64,000 nucleotides of DNA from Ascarosepion bandense (GCA_037127315.1 JBBBDQ010000227.1:57501-121500), one strand, 5' to 3'. Shown: positions 33,160-43,389, counted from the stretch's first letter. Numbers and translations: made by a program. The notes: generated by a model not told the origin, from the sequence alone.

Positions 33160-33555
33160 AACAAAGCAACCCGATAAGGCCACTAAGACGCAATGAGTGT
33201 GAAAGAACGTGAAAATTATTTTAGCAAGTGGGAAATTAGTTGAACAGTATTCAATGATACAGAAGATGACGATTGACATTGATATTCAAATATTTATTTG
33301 CAAATCAACTGTTCGGAGCAGAGTTTCACAAGGGTGAAAGAAACTGTTACCAAAGAACGTATGGTTCCATCTTGCAATTTCAGCTGTAAAATTGTGATAC
33401 CAAGCAGTCAATCAAGTACCGAAACTCGTAATTTAAAAACAAAAGAGACTGCAACACACTGCATGATCTACGTGAAATGTATAATTAAAACAAGTACACA
33501 GAACAGAAATAATCTAATATAAATATTTTATATATGCTTTTGTTTAATCTCTTTA
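33160..33555. other. Nothing recognised
   Basis: AT-rich spacer with small open frames without known domains. Confidence 0.5.
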
Positions 33556-33557
<2 letters not shown>

Positions 33558-33599
<42 letters not shown>

Positions 33600-33669
33600 T
33601 GCGTGTGCATCAAATAATTTTCTAAACATATACTATTAAACATAATAGACATTCATTGTCTCTTATATT

Positions 33670-33710
<41 letters not shown>
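33558..33710. repeat. Two (TA)n tracts around a shared motif
   Basis: (TA)n at 33,558-33,597 and 33,671-33,710. Between them the sequence taaacataatagacattc and cattgtctcttatatttaac recurs, nearly identical, at the right edge of the window (63,952-63,991). In both places it lies beside a palindrome. Confidence 0.85.
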
Positions 33711-33716
<6 letters not shown>

Positions 33717-33949
33717 AGGATTAATTCAAAGATGTTGAATGGCCATTTCGATATGAAGATCCCCACGGGGGATAACACATCACCTCAGCAACAGAAAAAT
33801 CCTTTCAGAAACTGGAGAAAAATTAAAAGTAGACTAATTTTTCTCCAGTTTCTGAAAGGATTTTTCTGTTGCTGAGGTGATGTGTTATCCCCCGTGGGGA
33901 TCTTCATATCGAAATGGCCATTCAACATCTTTGAATTAATCCTTTTTTA
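33711..33949. repeat. Perfect palindrome, 115-bp arms, 9-nt loop
   Basis: Left arm 33,711-33,825 and right arm 33,835-33,949 are, as far as I can check by eye, exact reverse complements. The loop is aaagtagac. The flanking TA dinucleotides extend the symmetry a few more bases. The arm is the terminal segment of PLE-B (ttgaatggccatttcgatat and so on). It could form a long hairpin in RNA or a cruciform in DNA. Confidence 0.95.
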
Positions 33950-34100
33950 ATATATATTTGCTCTGTAATATTTTATTACATGGAGCTCTCTTCCTGTATC
34001 ATTTTTTAATATTAAAATAAAATATTTAATATTAATTAGGATCGGGTTTTTGGAATTTACCTTCCTGCTTTTTTCCCTTGGATTGAAGTATCTGAATTAA

Positions 34101-34105
<5 letters not shown>
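33835..34105 (-). mobile_element. Penelope-like repeat PLE-B, copy 1
   Basis: Minus strand from 34,105: cttcaatccaagggaaa, gcaggaaggtaaatt, aacccgatcctaattaatat, aatgatacagg, ttacagagc, then the palindrome arm. Copy 2 at 34,868-35,098 runs in the opposite direction with about three-quarters identity. Inverted terminal copies are typical of Penelope-like elements, but no reverse transcriptase is visible between them. Confidence 0.55.
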
Positions 34106-34136
<31 letters not shown>

Positions 34137-34140
<4 letters not shown>

Positions 34141-34502
34141 GTAGAATATTTGGTATTTAAGTCAGGTAGCCGAGTTCGAATTCCAGTTGAATCCATTGCA
34201 TTCACTTACGCGTAAATACCCTTGGGAAAGGTATTAATCCGTCTCTTCCTTCCAGTTATGGGTTAAATAGCAGGACAGATTGGATTCTATAGCCTTGGTC
34301 GGCAACCAGTCTACCGCAGAAAGCAATGGCAACCTACTGCGGGATAATATTCTGCCCAGTCAGTCATGTCTCTTTCGAGACATGATCGCCCAAGCGTGTA
34401 TCACGTATGGCACTTAACTGACTGAAATTCCGATAGAGACGAAATCAAAAGAACTCAATGTTAAATTTATTTATTTAATTTAACAGAGTAATATAATCTA
34501 GA
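34137..34502 (+). repeat. Dispersed repeat split by an S1 SINE
   Basis: Same repeat as 6712-6815. Here caggta (ending 34,170) and aattccgatagagac (from about 34,425) are separated by the SINE. Confidence 0.75.
34171..34425 (+). mobile_element. S1 SINE, 5'-truncated
   Basis: Begins at gccgagttcgaattcc inside the tRNA-like head and runs to cacttaactgactg. No target duplication is obvious, in contrast to full-length copies, although the empty site at 6.7 kb fixes the junctions. Confidence 0.9.
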
Positions 34503-34867
34503 TATTCTACAATCGTGTTGACTGGTTCACTGTTATGTCCTGGTCGCAATCTTTATTCCATCTCAAGGTACTGACGGCTCTATTTATTGCGTCCCGCAAA
34601 CCTTCCCTATGTACAGAGCGTGAATGTTTGTTGGGGGCTAGCTATTATTAGTCTTTAGCTCTTAATAGTCATATTGAGGAGAATGAGGAGAAAAATCTCC
34701 TCATTTTCTTTCACACATTTCTTTATTTTAATCTAAGTTTAAATCTCCCGTAGTGACCTTCGCTTTTAGATTATTTTATAATGTGTAACATTAAGCTACA
34801 CACTTTCATCTCTTTAATTAAATTTTGTACCTATAAAAATTTTTCAAATATATATATATATATTTTA
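34503..34867. other. Nothing recognised; small perfect hairpin
   Basis: aatgaggaga and tctcctcatt around 34,685-34,708 form a 10-bp hairpin with an AAAA loop. It is followed by a U-poor stretch, so it is not a typical terminator. No gene recognised. Confidence 0.5.
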
Positions 34868-35098
34868 AAATAACTTTAATCCAAAAGGAAAAGCAGGAAG
34901 GTAAATCCCAAAGACCCGATCCTAATTAATATTTTAATATTAAAAAATGATACAGGTGGAGAGCTCAATGTAATTAAAATTACAGAGCCAATTATAAAAT
35001 AAAATAAATTTCGATGTTCGAAACTGTTGAATGATCATTTCAACATGAAATCCCTAAGAGAGATTTCACATCTCATCGGCAACTACCATATTTCAAAA
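34868..35098 (+). mobile_element. Penelope-like repeat PLE-B, copy 2
   Basis: Plus strand: ctttaatccaaaagg, gcaggaaggtaaatccc, gatcctaattaatatt, aatgatacagg, gagctcaatgtaatt, ttgaatgatcatttc, then cacatctcatcggcaac. Near its end it carries a hammerhead-like fold on the minus strand. The A-tailed minisatellite starts only about 20 nt further on. Confidence 0.55.
35026..35083 (-). ncRNA. Hammerhead ribozyme-like fold in PLE-B
   Basis: Minus strand, 35,083 to 35,026. Stem I gttg, core ccgatga (35,079-35,073), stem II of 11 pairs between gatgtgaaatc and gatttcatgtt (several G-U) with loop tctcttagg. Then gaaa, a very short stem III (tg-at-ca), and caac closing stem I. Core position 4 is C for U, as at 10.1 and 38.8 kb. 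Very small stem III is a known feature of Penelope-type hammerheads. The related arm at 33.8 kb has a decayed core (ctgaggt). Confidence 0.5.
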
Positions 35099-35119
35099 TG
35101 AAATAAAAAATAAAAAAAT

Positions 35120-35369
35120 TCGAAGGCTAACAATTCACCGGCGGAAGTAAAAAATGTACGTCACAAAAAAAAAAAAAAAAAATCGGAAGGCTAACAATTC
35201 ACCGGCGGAAGTAAAAAATGTACGTCACAAAAAAAAAAAAAAAAAAAAAAATCGGAAGGCTAACAATTCACCGGCGGAAGTAAAAAATGTACGTGACAAA
35301 AAAAAAAAAAAAAAAAAAAAAAAATCGGAAGGCTAACAATTCACCGGCGGAAGTAAAAAATGTACGTCA

Positions 35370-35405
<36 letters not shown>

Positions 35406-35583
35406 GGAAGGCTAACAATTCACCGGCGGAAGTAAAAAATGTACGTCACAAAAAAAAAAAAAAAAAAATCGGAAGGCTAACAATTCACCGGCGGAAGTAA
35501 AAAATGTACGTCACAAAAAAAAAAAAAAAAAAAAAAAATCGGAAGGCTAACAATTCACCGGCGGAAGTAAAAAATGTACGTCA

Positions 35584-35618
<35 letters not shown>

Positions 35619-35726
35619 GGAAGGCTAACAATTCACCGGCGGAAGTAAAAAATGTACGTCACAAAAAAAAAAAAAAAAAATCGGAAGGCTAACAATTCAC
35701 CGGCGGAAGTAAAAAATGTACGTCAC

Positions 35727-35757
<31 letters not shown>

Positions 35758-35800
35758 GGAAGGCTAACAATTCACCGGCGGAAGTAAAAAATGTACGTCA

Positions 35801-35836
<36 letters not shown>

Positions 35837-36140
35837 GGAAGGCTAACAATTCACCGGCGGAAGTAAAAAATGTACGTCACAAAAAAAAAAAAAAAAAATC
35901 GGAAGGCTAACAATTTACCGGCGGAAGTAAAAAATGTACGTCACAAAAAAAAAAAAAAAAATCGGAAGGCTAACAATTCACCGGCGGAAGTAAAAAATGT
36001 ACGTCACAAAAAAAAAAAAAAAAAAAAAATCGGAAGGCTAACAATTCACCGGCGGAAGTAAAAAATGTACGTCACAAAAAAAAAAAAAAAAAAATCGGAA
36101 GGCTAACAATTCACCGGCGGAAGTAAAAAATGTACGTCAC

Positions 36141-36171
<31 letters not shown>

Positions 36172-36278
36172 GGAAGGCTAACAATTCACCGGCGGAAGTA
36201 AAAAATGTACGTCACAAAAAAAAAAAAAAAAAATCGGAAGGCTAACAATTCACCGGCGGAAGTAAAAAATGTACGTCA

Positions 36279-36313
<35 letters not shown>

Positions 36314-36320
36314 GAAGGCA
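35120..36320. repeat. A-tailed minisatellite, 17 copies
   Basis: 17 units plus a decayed last one. Each has the 46-nt core tcggaaggctaacaattcac through aaaaaatgtacgtcac, followed by an A run of roughly 17-36 nt. The core is almost invariant: I see only one t-for-c change (about 35,913) and one gtgac variant (about 35,295), while A-run length varies freely. The short K-rich open frames here are artefacts. Confidence 0.95.
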
Positions 36321-36525
36321 ATCAATGTCTATTTTTAGATTTTGGACAATTTTACTTTTAGATAGAGTTGTAAGTGAAAAAACTTGAAAATTTGGCTTTG
36401 TCTAGCTTTATAAGGGGAAAGGGGTTAACGGATGGAATAGGAAGTAGTGTTTGATTGAGAAGTGGGTTAAACAAAACAGAAAGATAGAGAGGGAATGGGG
36501 AAGTATATATATATATATAAGAAAC

Positions 36526-37372
36526 CTGTCGTGGTGGACAGACATAATCTCGCTGCTGACCTTGAGCGGGATCTACACTCTGTGGTGAACTGGGGCAAGA
36601 AGTGGCTTGTGAACTTCAATTCCTCTAAGACCAAGCTGTTGTCTGTCAACCATTACAGGCAACCTCTTCTGCCTCCCATAAGCATGGACCAGATGATTCT
36701 CCCGGAGAGTAATACACTACGCCTCCTCGGACTTACCCTGTCCTCAGACCTCAAATGGAAGCACTATATTGAATCCATAGCAAAATCTACTGCTAAGAAG
36801 ATTGGGTCACTATGTCGATCCAGGATGTTTTTTCCACCTGAATCCATCCTGCATATATACAAGTCAACCATCCGTCCGTGCATGGAGTACTGCTGACATT
36901 TATGGTCAGGTGCCCCTGCCGTTCTCCTCAGTGTTCTTGACAAGCTCCAAAGGAGAGTCTGTAATGTGATAGGTACTGATCTGGCGACTCGTCTGCAGCC
37001 ACTTTCCCATCGTCGAAATGTGGCCTCCCTGCCAAACGCAGACGACAATTCGACTCCTGCAGCTTCCTCTCTCGCACTTCCCGCCTGTGGAACTCACTCC
37101 CGTATTCTTGCTTTCCTGACGGCTACGACCTCCAAAAATTTAAAAGCAAAGTTAATACTCACCTACTAACCACTGGACTCTAGCTCTCTCCCCTCCCCTG
37201 TATAATCTTCACGTTCTCTCCGCCCATGTATCTGTCATTGCACCTGCTTTCTCAGCTTTCTATTGTTCCTTTCTAACTAGCTTGTACTCCTCACTCTTTT
37301 CTAATTAATCTTTCTACATTTATGTAACCCCCTGCACATCAGTGGCGTTTCTGCCTTGCTCGGGGTGAAATG

Positions 37373-37375
<3 letters not shown>
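36526..37375 (+). pseudogene. LINE-W reverse transcriptase C-terminus with full 3' tail
   Basis: Best copy of the second LINE. It reads VVNWGKKWLVNFNSSKTKLL, TLRLLGLTLSSDLKWKHYIE, KIGSLCRSRMFFPPESILHI, then YKSTIRPCMEYC. An in-frame stop (tga, 36,894) stands where the next residue is expected, then the frame continues as HLWSGAPAVLLSVLDKLQRR. After a deletion near 37,035 it continues to SRTSRLWNSLPYSCFPDGYD. The 3' region ends in the tail gtaaccccctgcacatc...ggggtgaaatgatta plus A. The type resembles Jockey/CR1-like elements. No active site is present. Confidence 0.88.

Positions 37376-37436
<61 letters not shown>
37376..37436. repeat. Poly(A) plus (TA)n
   Basis: LINE-W poly(A) of about 35 nt that passes into TA. 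Confidence 0.95.
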
Positions 37437-37443
<7 letters not shown>

Positions 37444-37639
37444 GAAGAGAGAGAGAGAGAACAGTAGCATCAGTTGGGCCCCCATCTGTTAAAAAACGAA
37501 CAACATATCGCTATTCCCTCCACCAGAAACTTGGAAACGAAATACTGAAACTGCGTAACGTTTTCGCAGAAAGCTCCTATACGAGCATTTCAGAGTCTTT
37601 GTGAGTCAATTTGAGAACAGTGCAGAGAATTCGAAAAGA
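37437..37639. other. Upstream part of a mariner relic or spacer
   Basis: Composition is less AT-rich and may be decayed transposase sequence (for example catttcagagtctttgtgag), but I could not read the protein. Confidence 0.4.
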
Positions 37640-38120
37640 GTTGGATGAGTCTAATGGTGATTACGAAGGTGTTCAGAGTGATTACTTGTGATAGCGACGT
37701 TATGCCTCTATCTTCCTATACAGCCTCAGACTCAATATGGAGGCCTGCATCAAGTACCTTGAGGTAGAGCTATCCTGGTCAAGAGGGTGGCTGCTGGAAA
37801 ACCTTATGCCTAGCAACAAGACTCTGCATCATGCCACACAAGCAGGAGAACCCAGTCATGGCTTGGGACAATTTCTACGACCACATCACCTCTTACATCT
37901 GACCACTTAAATTCTCAGGCTGCAACCACCTTGTGTGGGGCAATGCTGGGTCAGAGTCCAAGAAAACTCTTTGTAACACTGAAGATGAACTGAAGGCAAA
38001 GATCATGGTAGCATTCACTAACTTAAACTAGGAGACCGTCCACAAGAGTTGCAGGAGATTTCAAAGGCGTCTGGGGTCCGTGGTTGAAGTCAATGGCGAT
38101 TTTTGTATTGAATGAATTTA
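37640..38120 (+). pseudogene. Mariner-like transposase relic (DUF4817 type)
   Basis: Read in shifting frames: VMVITKVFRVITCDSDVMPL, then LRLNMEACIKYLEVE, QQDSASCHTSRRTQSWL (37,814 on; the D is the second catalytic Asp), DNFYDHITSYI, VWGNAGSES and DELKAKIMVAFTNLN. The end is VNGDFCIE at about 38,115. The PNSPDxNPxD motif with the third catalytic residue has decayed (FSGCN). Several frameshifts and stops make it dead. The N-terminus is probably lost. Confidence 0.75.
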
Positions 38121-38604
38121 AGTATTTCAAGGTATTTATGCGTCATTTTGGTAAATATATCTGTAAAAATGAGAGGTTAGTGTTATTTTCATTATGTGTA
38201 GTTTGCACAATTCAATTATCGCACCATAATATAAGAACTAGCAGTATAGCCCGGCGTTGCTCGGGTGTAATAAAAGCTTTAAAACTAATCCATGGTCCTG
38301 GAGTTCAGACTCTTTGGACGTTGGCACGAAAGACTAAAAAGCAATAGTTGTTTCCAGTTAAAGCGAAACCGTAGACTGAAAGTAAAATGAATGGATGTAA
38401 GTCAAATTTTGATTTCCTGCTATCAAATAAGTTTCTTCGTCGTAAACTGAATTTCGAAGGCTAAATAAGTCCTCTAAGTAAATGGTATCATGGCTGAGAC
38501 TAAGAACTACAATTATACCTACTTAGAGCCAAACCCGAAGCAAAAGGGCTGAAAAAATACAGACATACAGGCAGATAAACAGAGACACACACACAAAGAT
38601 CTTG

Positions 38605-38642
<38 letters not shown>

Positions 38643-38647
<5 letters not shown>

Positions 38648-38904
38648 CGAATGAATATAGAATGAGGAGAGAAAAAAGAAAAAAAATTTCCGTCCAAAAC
38701 ATTAATTTAAAACAGTGCTCGATATATGATGTACAGAGCTGTGAATACACGACAACAACGAACCAAATATAAACAGAGAATGATTCCAAACCTTTATTTC
38801 TCCCGATGAAGTGTTTGAGTCCAAACACTGAAACAGCCATATGATTGTAGAGAAGAGGACATATATAGAAGAAATTATGTACATGTTCTAAAACATAATT
38901 TATC

Positions 38905-38905
<1 letters not shown>
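38643..38905 (+). mobile_element. Insert in the TA tract, Penelope-like PLE-C
   Basis: About 260 bp of non-R1 sequence flanked by (TA)n on both sides. It contains a hammerhead-like fold at 38,797-38,855. TA tracts are common landing sites of Penelope-like elements. No open frame. The assignment rests mainly on the ribozyme-like motif and the target. Confidence 0.45.
38797..38855 (+). ncRNA. Hammerhead ribozyme-like fold in PLE-C
   Basis: Stem I tttctc (38,797-38,802) pairs with gagaag (38,850-38,855), one G-U. Core ccgatga 38,803-38,809. Stem II agtgtttg/caaacact, 8 perfect pairs with an agtc loop. gaaa 38,830-38,833. Stem III aca+g/ttgt, four pairs with an 8-nt loop. Predicted cut after gta at 38,849. 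The only core departure is C for U at position 4. This is the most complete of the three folds. Confidence 0.65.
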
Positions 38906-38944
<39 letters not shown>

Positions 38945-39249
38945 CGATTTTCTGCACTATTGTAATAACTGCAACTTGAAACTTTTGAATATCGTTTCTT
39001 ATGTTTTTGTCTATAAGTGTATCAAATTTGATTAAAATCGTACCACTCCTATAACCCGATTTTTTCGATTATCGATATTTATCGGGGGTACCTCGACACA
39101 AAACCTAGCTAAGAACACTCGCAGATGCTTATAGTACAACAGTGTATGTTTTCAAGAAAATCGGTTTCGCCGTTTCGGAGTGTATAGGTAACCGAGACAC
39201 GGAGACACACACACACACACACGTTCCATTTATAAATAAGTTTAGATGA

Positions 39250-39573
39250 AAGAGAGGAACAAACGGACAGTTTTACGGCCTGATCCTGTAAGTGTTGTTT
39301 GGCTGTTCCTCTTACAGATTACTTCTGGTGATATTGTTACAAAACACGCGATATCAGCATCATTTCATTGTCCCTGTTCCATTACCAATGTAACTTTAAC
39401 AGAGATGAAGCCCGTGTCAATATATGAAAAGGAAGCGCTGAAAAAAATGGTTAAGGACAACTGAACATGTCTTTGACACACCAAACTAGAAAGCAGAAGA
39501 ATAAACAAAATTGCAACCCAAAGACAAATGACAACTGCTTTACTCAAATCAGCTTGAATACTGGAGTGTTGGA
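39250..39573. other. Nothing recognised
   Basis: Spacer; short open frames without known domains. Confidence 0.5.
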
Positions 39574-39582
39574 GTATTAATA

Positions 39583-39889
39583 CTCAGTCAGTCAGTTAAG
39601 AGCCATACGTGATACACGCTTGGGCGATCATGCCTCGAAAGAGACGTGACTGACTAGGCAGAAGATTATCCCGCAGTAGGTTGCCATTATTCTCTTCGGT
39701 AGACTGGTTGCTTACCAAGGCTTTATAACCCAATCTGTTCTGCTATTTAACCCATGGCTGGAGGGAGAAGTGACTGATTAATACCATTCCCAAAAGTATT
39801 TGTGCGTAAATGAACGCAAGAAATTCAACTGAAATTCGAACTTGGCTTCTCGAGTTCTCATTCCGAGCCGATATCCACTGCACCAAAAC
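39583..39889 (-). mobile_element. tRNA-derived SINE S1, 9-bp target duplication
   Basis: Minus strand, flanked by gtattaata at 39,574-39,582 and 39,890-39,898. Moderately diverged from the young copies. Confidence 0.9.
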
Positions 39890-39899
39890 GTATTAATAT

Positions 39900-40838
39900 A
39901 CTTGCTGTTATTCGATCTCCGGCCAAAATTATCAGATGCTACTGGTGTGGAAATTCAATAATAATAATAATAATAATAATCTGGTTGTTACGGTATTAGC
40001 ATCTACCGAATATAGAAATGGGCATTACAAGGTGGGCCAATATCTGAACTGGAAAAAACTGCAACTTCTATGCGAAGGAAACCGGGGGAAAATTCTATCA
40101 TCATCACCACCTAGACCAGGTTATAGACATCGGACATGTACCGCTTGTGGAACTTTATATTCATAAAGTTTATATTTATACTTTATCATTCATTGCATAA
40201 TGCCTCGTCAGTAAGATTCTGAAAATGATTTATTTCAAGTTCTTTTCACCTGCTTTAAGTTATTTCGCTGCAGACACCTCACAATAAAAAAGCAATAAAA
40301 AGACAAAGGGTGAAAAAAAAAAATACTAAGAAGAAGAACGCACAAAATAATGACAACTTTTCATTTCGAAATCAGAAGCAACAACAAGAAAAAGAGGGAT
40401 AAAGATTGACATAAAGATTGACATAGCAAGGAAGAAAATGCGAATCAGAATATCTGAAGCCATTTCAGAATTTCAGCTAAGAGAACCGGAGAATGCAACG
40501 GCCAAGATGCAGAAATGAGAATTGTAACCCGAATAAATTGGAAAAAAGATATATTGTTAGTGTAACGAACTCCTCTCGGATTTTCAGAAAATATTTATCT
40601 TAACTTCAACTGCCTTAAAAAAAAAAAAAAAAGAAAGATATATATATATATATATATACTTTTGCTAAAAAACCAGAAGAAAAAACAAAACTACACACAA
40701 CAAAAAAAGCAAACAACGAAATCGAATTCGATTTTTAAAATCAGAGATTCTGTTTTTCTCCAACCGATCTCTGAGGCTCATGCCAAGTTACTTAAAAAAA
40801 AAAAAAAAAATCAATGAAATAGATAAAAATAAATAAGA

Positions 40839-40911
<73 letters not shown>

Positions 40912-41770
40912 TTTCATAAAAGACCAGCTAATGTAAGAATTCGTATGTGCCAAATAAAATCAACTTCCAGGAGTTCAACATAAACTTCTACTTCATAGTT
41001 TTTAAAGCTTAGCTAGTCGAATTTAGGCGGTTTTTGCAGAGAATAAATTGCTTTCTAAATTGAAAAAAAAAAAAAAAAAACGAAAATGGAACACGAATTA
41101 ATGTATATGAGAAAAGCGATTTTGAAAATTTTGGAATAAATCCAACGAAGCCATTCTGCAATGGTCGATTACACATAATATACATTAATATGTTAAGAGT
41201 AAATTCCACCAAAACAATCATTCATAAAAAGTTTAAAAAGTCCTGCTTCAAAGTATCTTTGTGGTTTAATTTAAATGTTATATAGAATTCTTTGTCAAAA
41301 ACAAGACTCAATTATTGCAAATCGTTCCAGTCGATTCCGATCTGAAGGAGAGTTTTATCAAATCTTTTTTACTGTTTCCAATAAGAAAATGAATAAAAGC
41401 TTTACCTTTTCTTTACCTCCTTCCTTAAGAGAAGAAAAAATATGAATATTCTGCAAATAATATCTTTATAGGCAGGGAAGCTCTTTAAGGATAAAAAAAA
41501 ATGTCTAACTGAAACTCCATTGGGGAAATGAAGGTGGCAGGAAGGGTGCGGTTCTTTACAGGATGGAGTGGGTTCTGGCAATTGTCAAGTTGAAAGGTTC
41601 GGAGTCACCTCTGAGATTTGGTTGTTTGAGTAGAAGAAAGCAAAAAATAGAAAAAAAAAAATAGAAATATTTTTTTCTGTTTCGTCTGTCGAAGAGAAAA
41701 AAACGGTACAAAAACATGAATGGTAAAAGGGATTAAAGAAAGACCGTATATATCAGTAGGCTTATTTTAC
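39900..41770. other. Mostly unique, with simple repeats
   Basis: Holds (AAT)n at about 39,957-39,980, A runs near 40,618 and 40,795, a (TA)n-(GA)n pair at 40,838-40,912, and A runs near 41,061. No gene or transposon recognised. Confidence 0.5.
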
Positions 41771-41774
41771 TTGC

Positions 41775-41990
41775 AAAAGTGAGTTCGATCCTCACTGAAG
41801 CCTCTGCAACTGTCGCCTTCTGCTAGACGAAGTTAAGTAAATGCCGACACTTATTAATGAAACGTTCGATTTTAAATGCAATCATCTGAGATTGATGGTT
41901 AACAAGCAGAACATTTTACTAGTGAATTGTACACTCACTGTGTGGCTTTCTACTGGAGCCACTTGTCAGTGTTAAATGAGGCTTTGTTAA
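41775..41990 (+). mobile_element. SINE S2 traces
   Basis: gtgagttcgatcctcactgaag at 41,779 is an S2 T-arm. A second faint copy (atggttaacaagcagaac) begins near 41,896. Both heads are incomplete. Confidence 0.45.
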
Positions 41991-41999
41991 TAACACACA

Positions 42000-42227
42000 C
42001 GAGTATTTTGTGTTATTGGAGAGGAGAAAAACGAATTCAAACCATTTACGAAAATTGCACAAGTTCTCAGAACTTCTGTCGTGTTTACTGATTGATATCT
42101 TGACAAAAAATTTAGGGTAAAGAGAGAGAGAAAAGAGAGAGAGATCCTAATTTCATAGACAAAATATTTGAAATCTAACAGAAAGACAACCCATTTCTAA
42201 CGAACTAGAATTCCATCATTGTATGTG

Positions 42228-42230
<3 letters not shown>
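42000..42230. other. Nothing recognised
   Basis: AT-rich spacer with a short GA run at about 42,121. Confidence 0.4.

Positions 42231-42264
<34 letters not shown>
42231..42264. repeat. (TA)n microsatellite
   Basis: Simple TA tract. Confidence 0.95.
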
Positions 42265-42269
<5 letters not shown>

Positions 42270-42359
42270 CCCATTTTTTCAGTCTGTCATATGTGAGATA
42301 TACATGCGCTTATCAGCGCGCGAACACACACATAAGCATATCTATCGCTTAATATATGG

Positions 42360-42492
42360 CGATTTTCTAAGCGTAGCTGAGATGTGGCTCAAGGCTGAAA
42401 GTAAGGGACACCTAGTGAGGATCGAACTCACGACTCGATTGTAATGATTCTAGCGAGACAAGCTGCCAACCATTACACCACCTCGAGGTGCC
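42360..42492 (-). mobile_element. tRNA-like SINE S2, best copy
   Basis: Minus strand, tRNA-like part 42,492-42,408. The acceptor ends ggcacct and aggtgtc form 7 pairs (one G-U). The T-arm gtgagttcgatcctcac is perfect. The A-box-like ggtgtaatggttggcagc is present. The anticodon and variable regions do not fold cleanly and are long, as in Leu/Ser tRNAs. The body agctacgcttagaaaa continues downstream and recurs at 58.9 kb. Copies are at 32.3, 41.8, 53.4, 54.2 and 58.8 kb, so I call it a SINE and not a tRNA gene. Confidence 0.7.
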
Positions 42493-42499
42493 CATATCG

Positions 42500-43185
42500 C
42501 TTAGTCACCACACACACGCTGCACAGTGGTTATTTTTATATGCACAATGTATATGATAAATATACAATTAAGTGCATTTTCAAGGAACTAAATTCTCTTG
42601 AAAAAAATTGTAAAATAAATTTTTTTTTCATCATTCATTTCAATGCACATTTAATTTATGGATATGTCCCCCTCTCAATACACACATTAACACAAATCTA
42701 TTAGATCGTACAAAACTAATAACTAAAAAATTAACGTGTTTAAAGGCGAGCAGGTTTTTCTAAAAAAAAGTGCTGAATATACAGTAACAAAAGTTAAAGA
42801 AATGTTTTATAAAAATAACTTTAACGTGAGTGTGTGTGTGTAAAAGATATATGATTAGATATAGAACAAATAGGAAACCTTTTCAATCTAACATGACTCA
42901 CCTTTTATTCAAATTTGATGAGAGAAAACAACTAAAAAAAAAAAACAAGTTCGGGTGTTTTCAATTTTGTGTTGTTCGATTCTCATTGGTTACGTATCAC
43001 GTGCATTACCAAGGTTACCGTTACCTTTTATAAAAATATTTCAGCTGATATATAATATCAAGATAAAAGTTAGATTTCGATCCATATTTCATCTTTGACC
43101 ATCAAAAAAAACACACACACACACTTCTCTAAAAAAATAAAGCAAACACCAAACAAATGACGCTGTTGTATGGGCGTACGAGGGA
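42500..43185. other. Nothing recognised
   Basis: AT-rich spacer with short GT and A runs. Confidence 0.5.
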
Positions 43186-43189
43186 TTAA

Positions 43190-43385
43190 GAGGTACATAT
43201 AATGAGGATATGTCAGATACATAACGGTTGAACCGAGGCTTGAAATCTTAAAGACTGCAGTGATTGGGGAAGCATCCTTTGGGGAGTTTGCTGCATAATT
43301 AAATCTGACCGAGTGGAACTTCCCCCCTACCAATGGAATATGAAGGGAATGAGCAGGAGGTCCACTTGGTTTAAATGACATGACA
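43190..43385. repeat. Dispersed repeat family X
   Basis: Clearest X copy: gattggggaagcatcctttgg, then ctaccaatggaatatgaagg. It aligns in order with 17.9, 53.9 and 61.1 kb. Confidence 0.5.
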
Positions 43386-43389
43386 GGTC

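Larger units (their letters stand above)
38238..39246 (+). mobile_element. Interspersed repeat R1 with an insert
   Basis: R1 from actagcagtatagcccggcg to tttataaataagtttaga. Its internal (TA)n is interrupted by a foreign 260-bp segment at about 38,643-38,905, which leaves TA tracts on both sides. Without the insert the copy has normal length. Confidence 0.85.

Noticed and set aside
35120..36320. CRISPR array
   Set aside because: Spacing sequences are only A runs and the setting is clearly animal DNA with LINEs and SINEs.
35154..36387. Lys-rich open frames in the A-tailed minisatellite
   Set aside because: They are translations of poly(A) and the 46-nt core; frame is lost whenever the A-run length changes.
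37640..38120. Active mariner-like transposase
   Set aside because: Frameshifts, stops and loss of the third catalytic motif.
42408..42492. Functional tRNA gene
   Set aside because: Acceptor and T stems fold, but the anticodon region does not, and several diverged copies with the same body mark it as a SINE.
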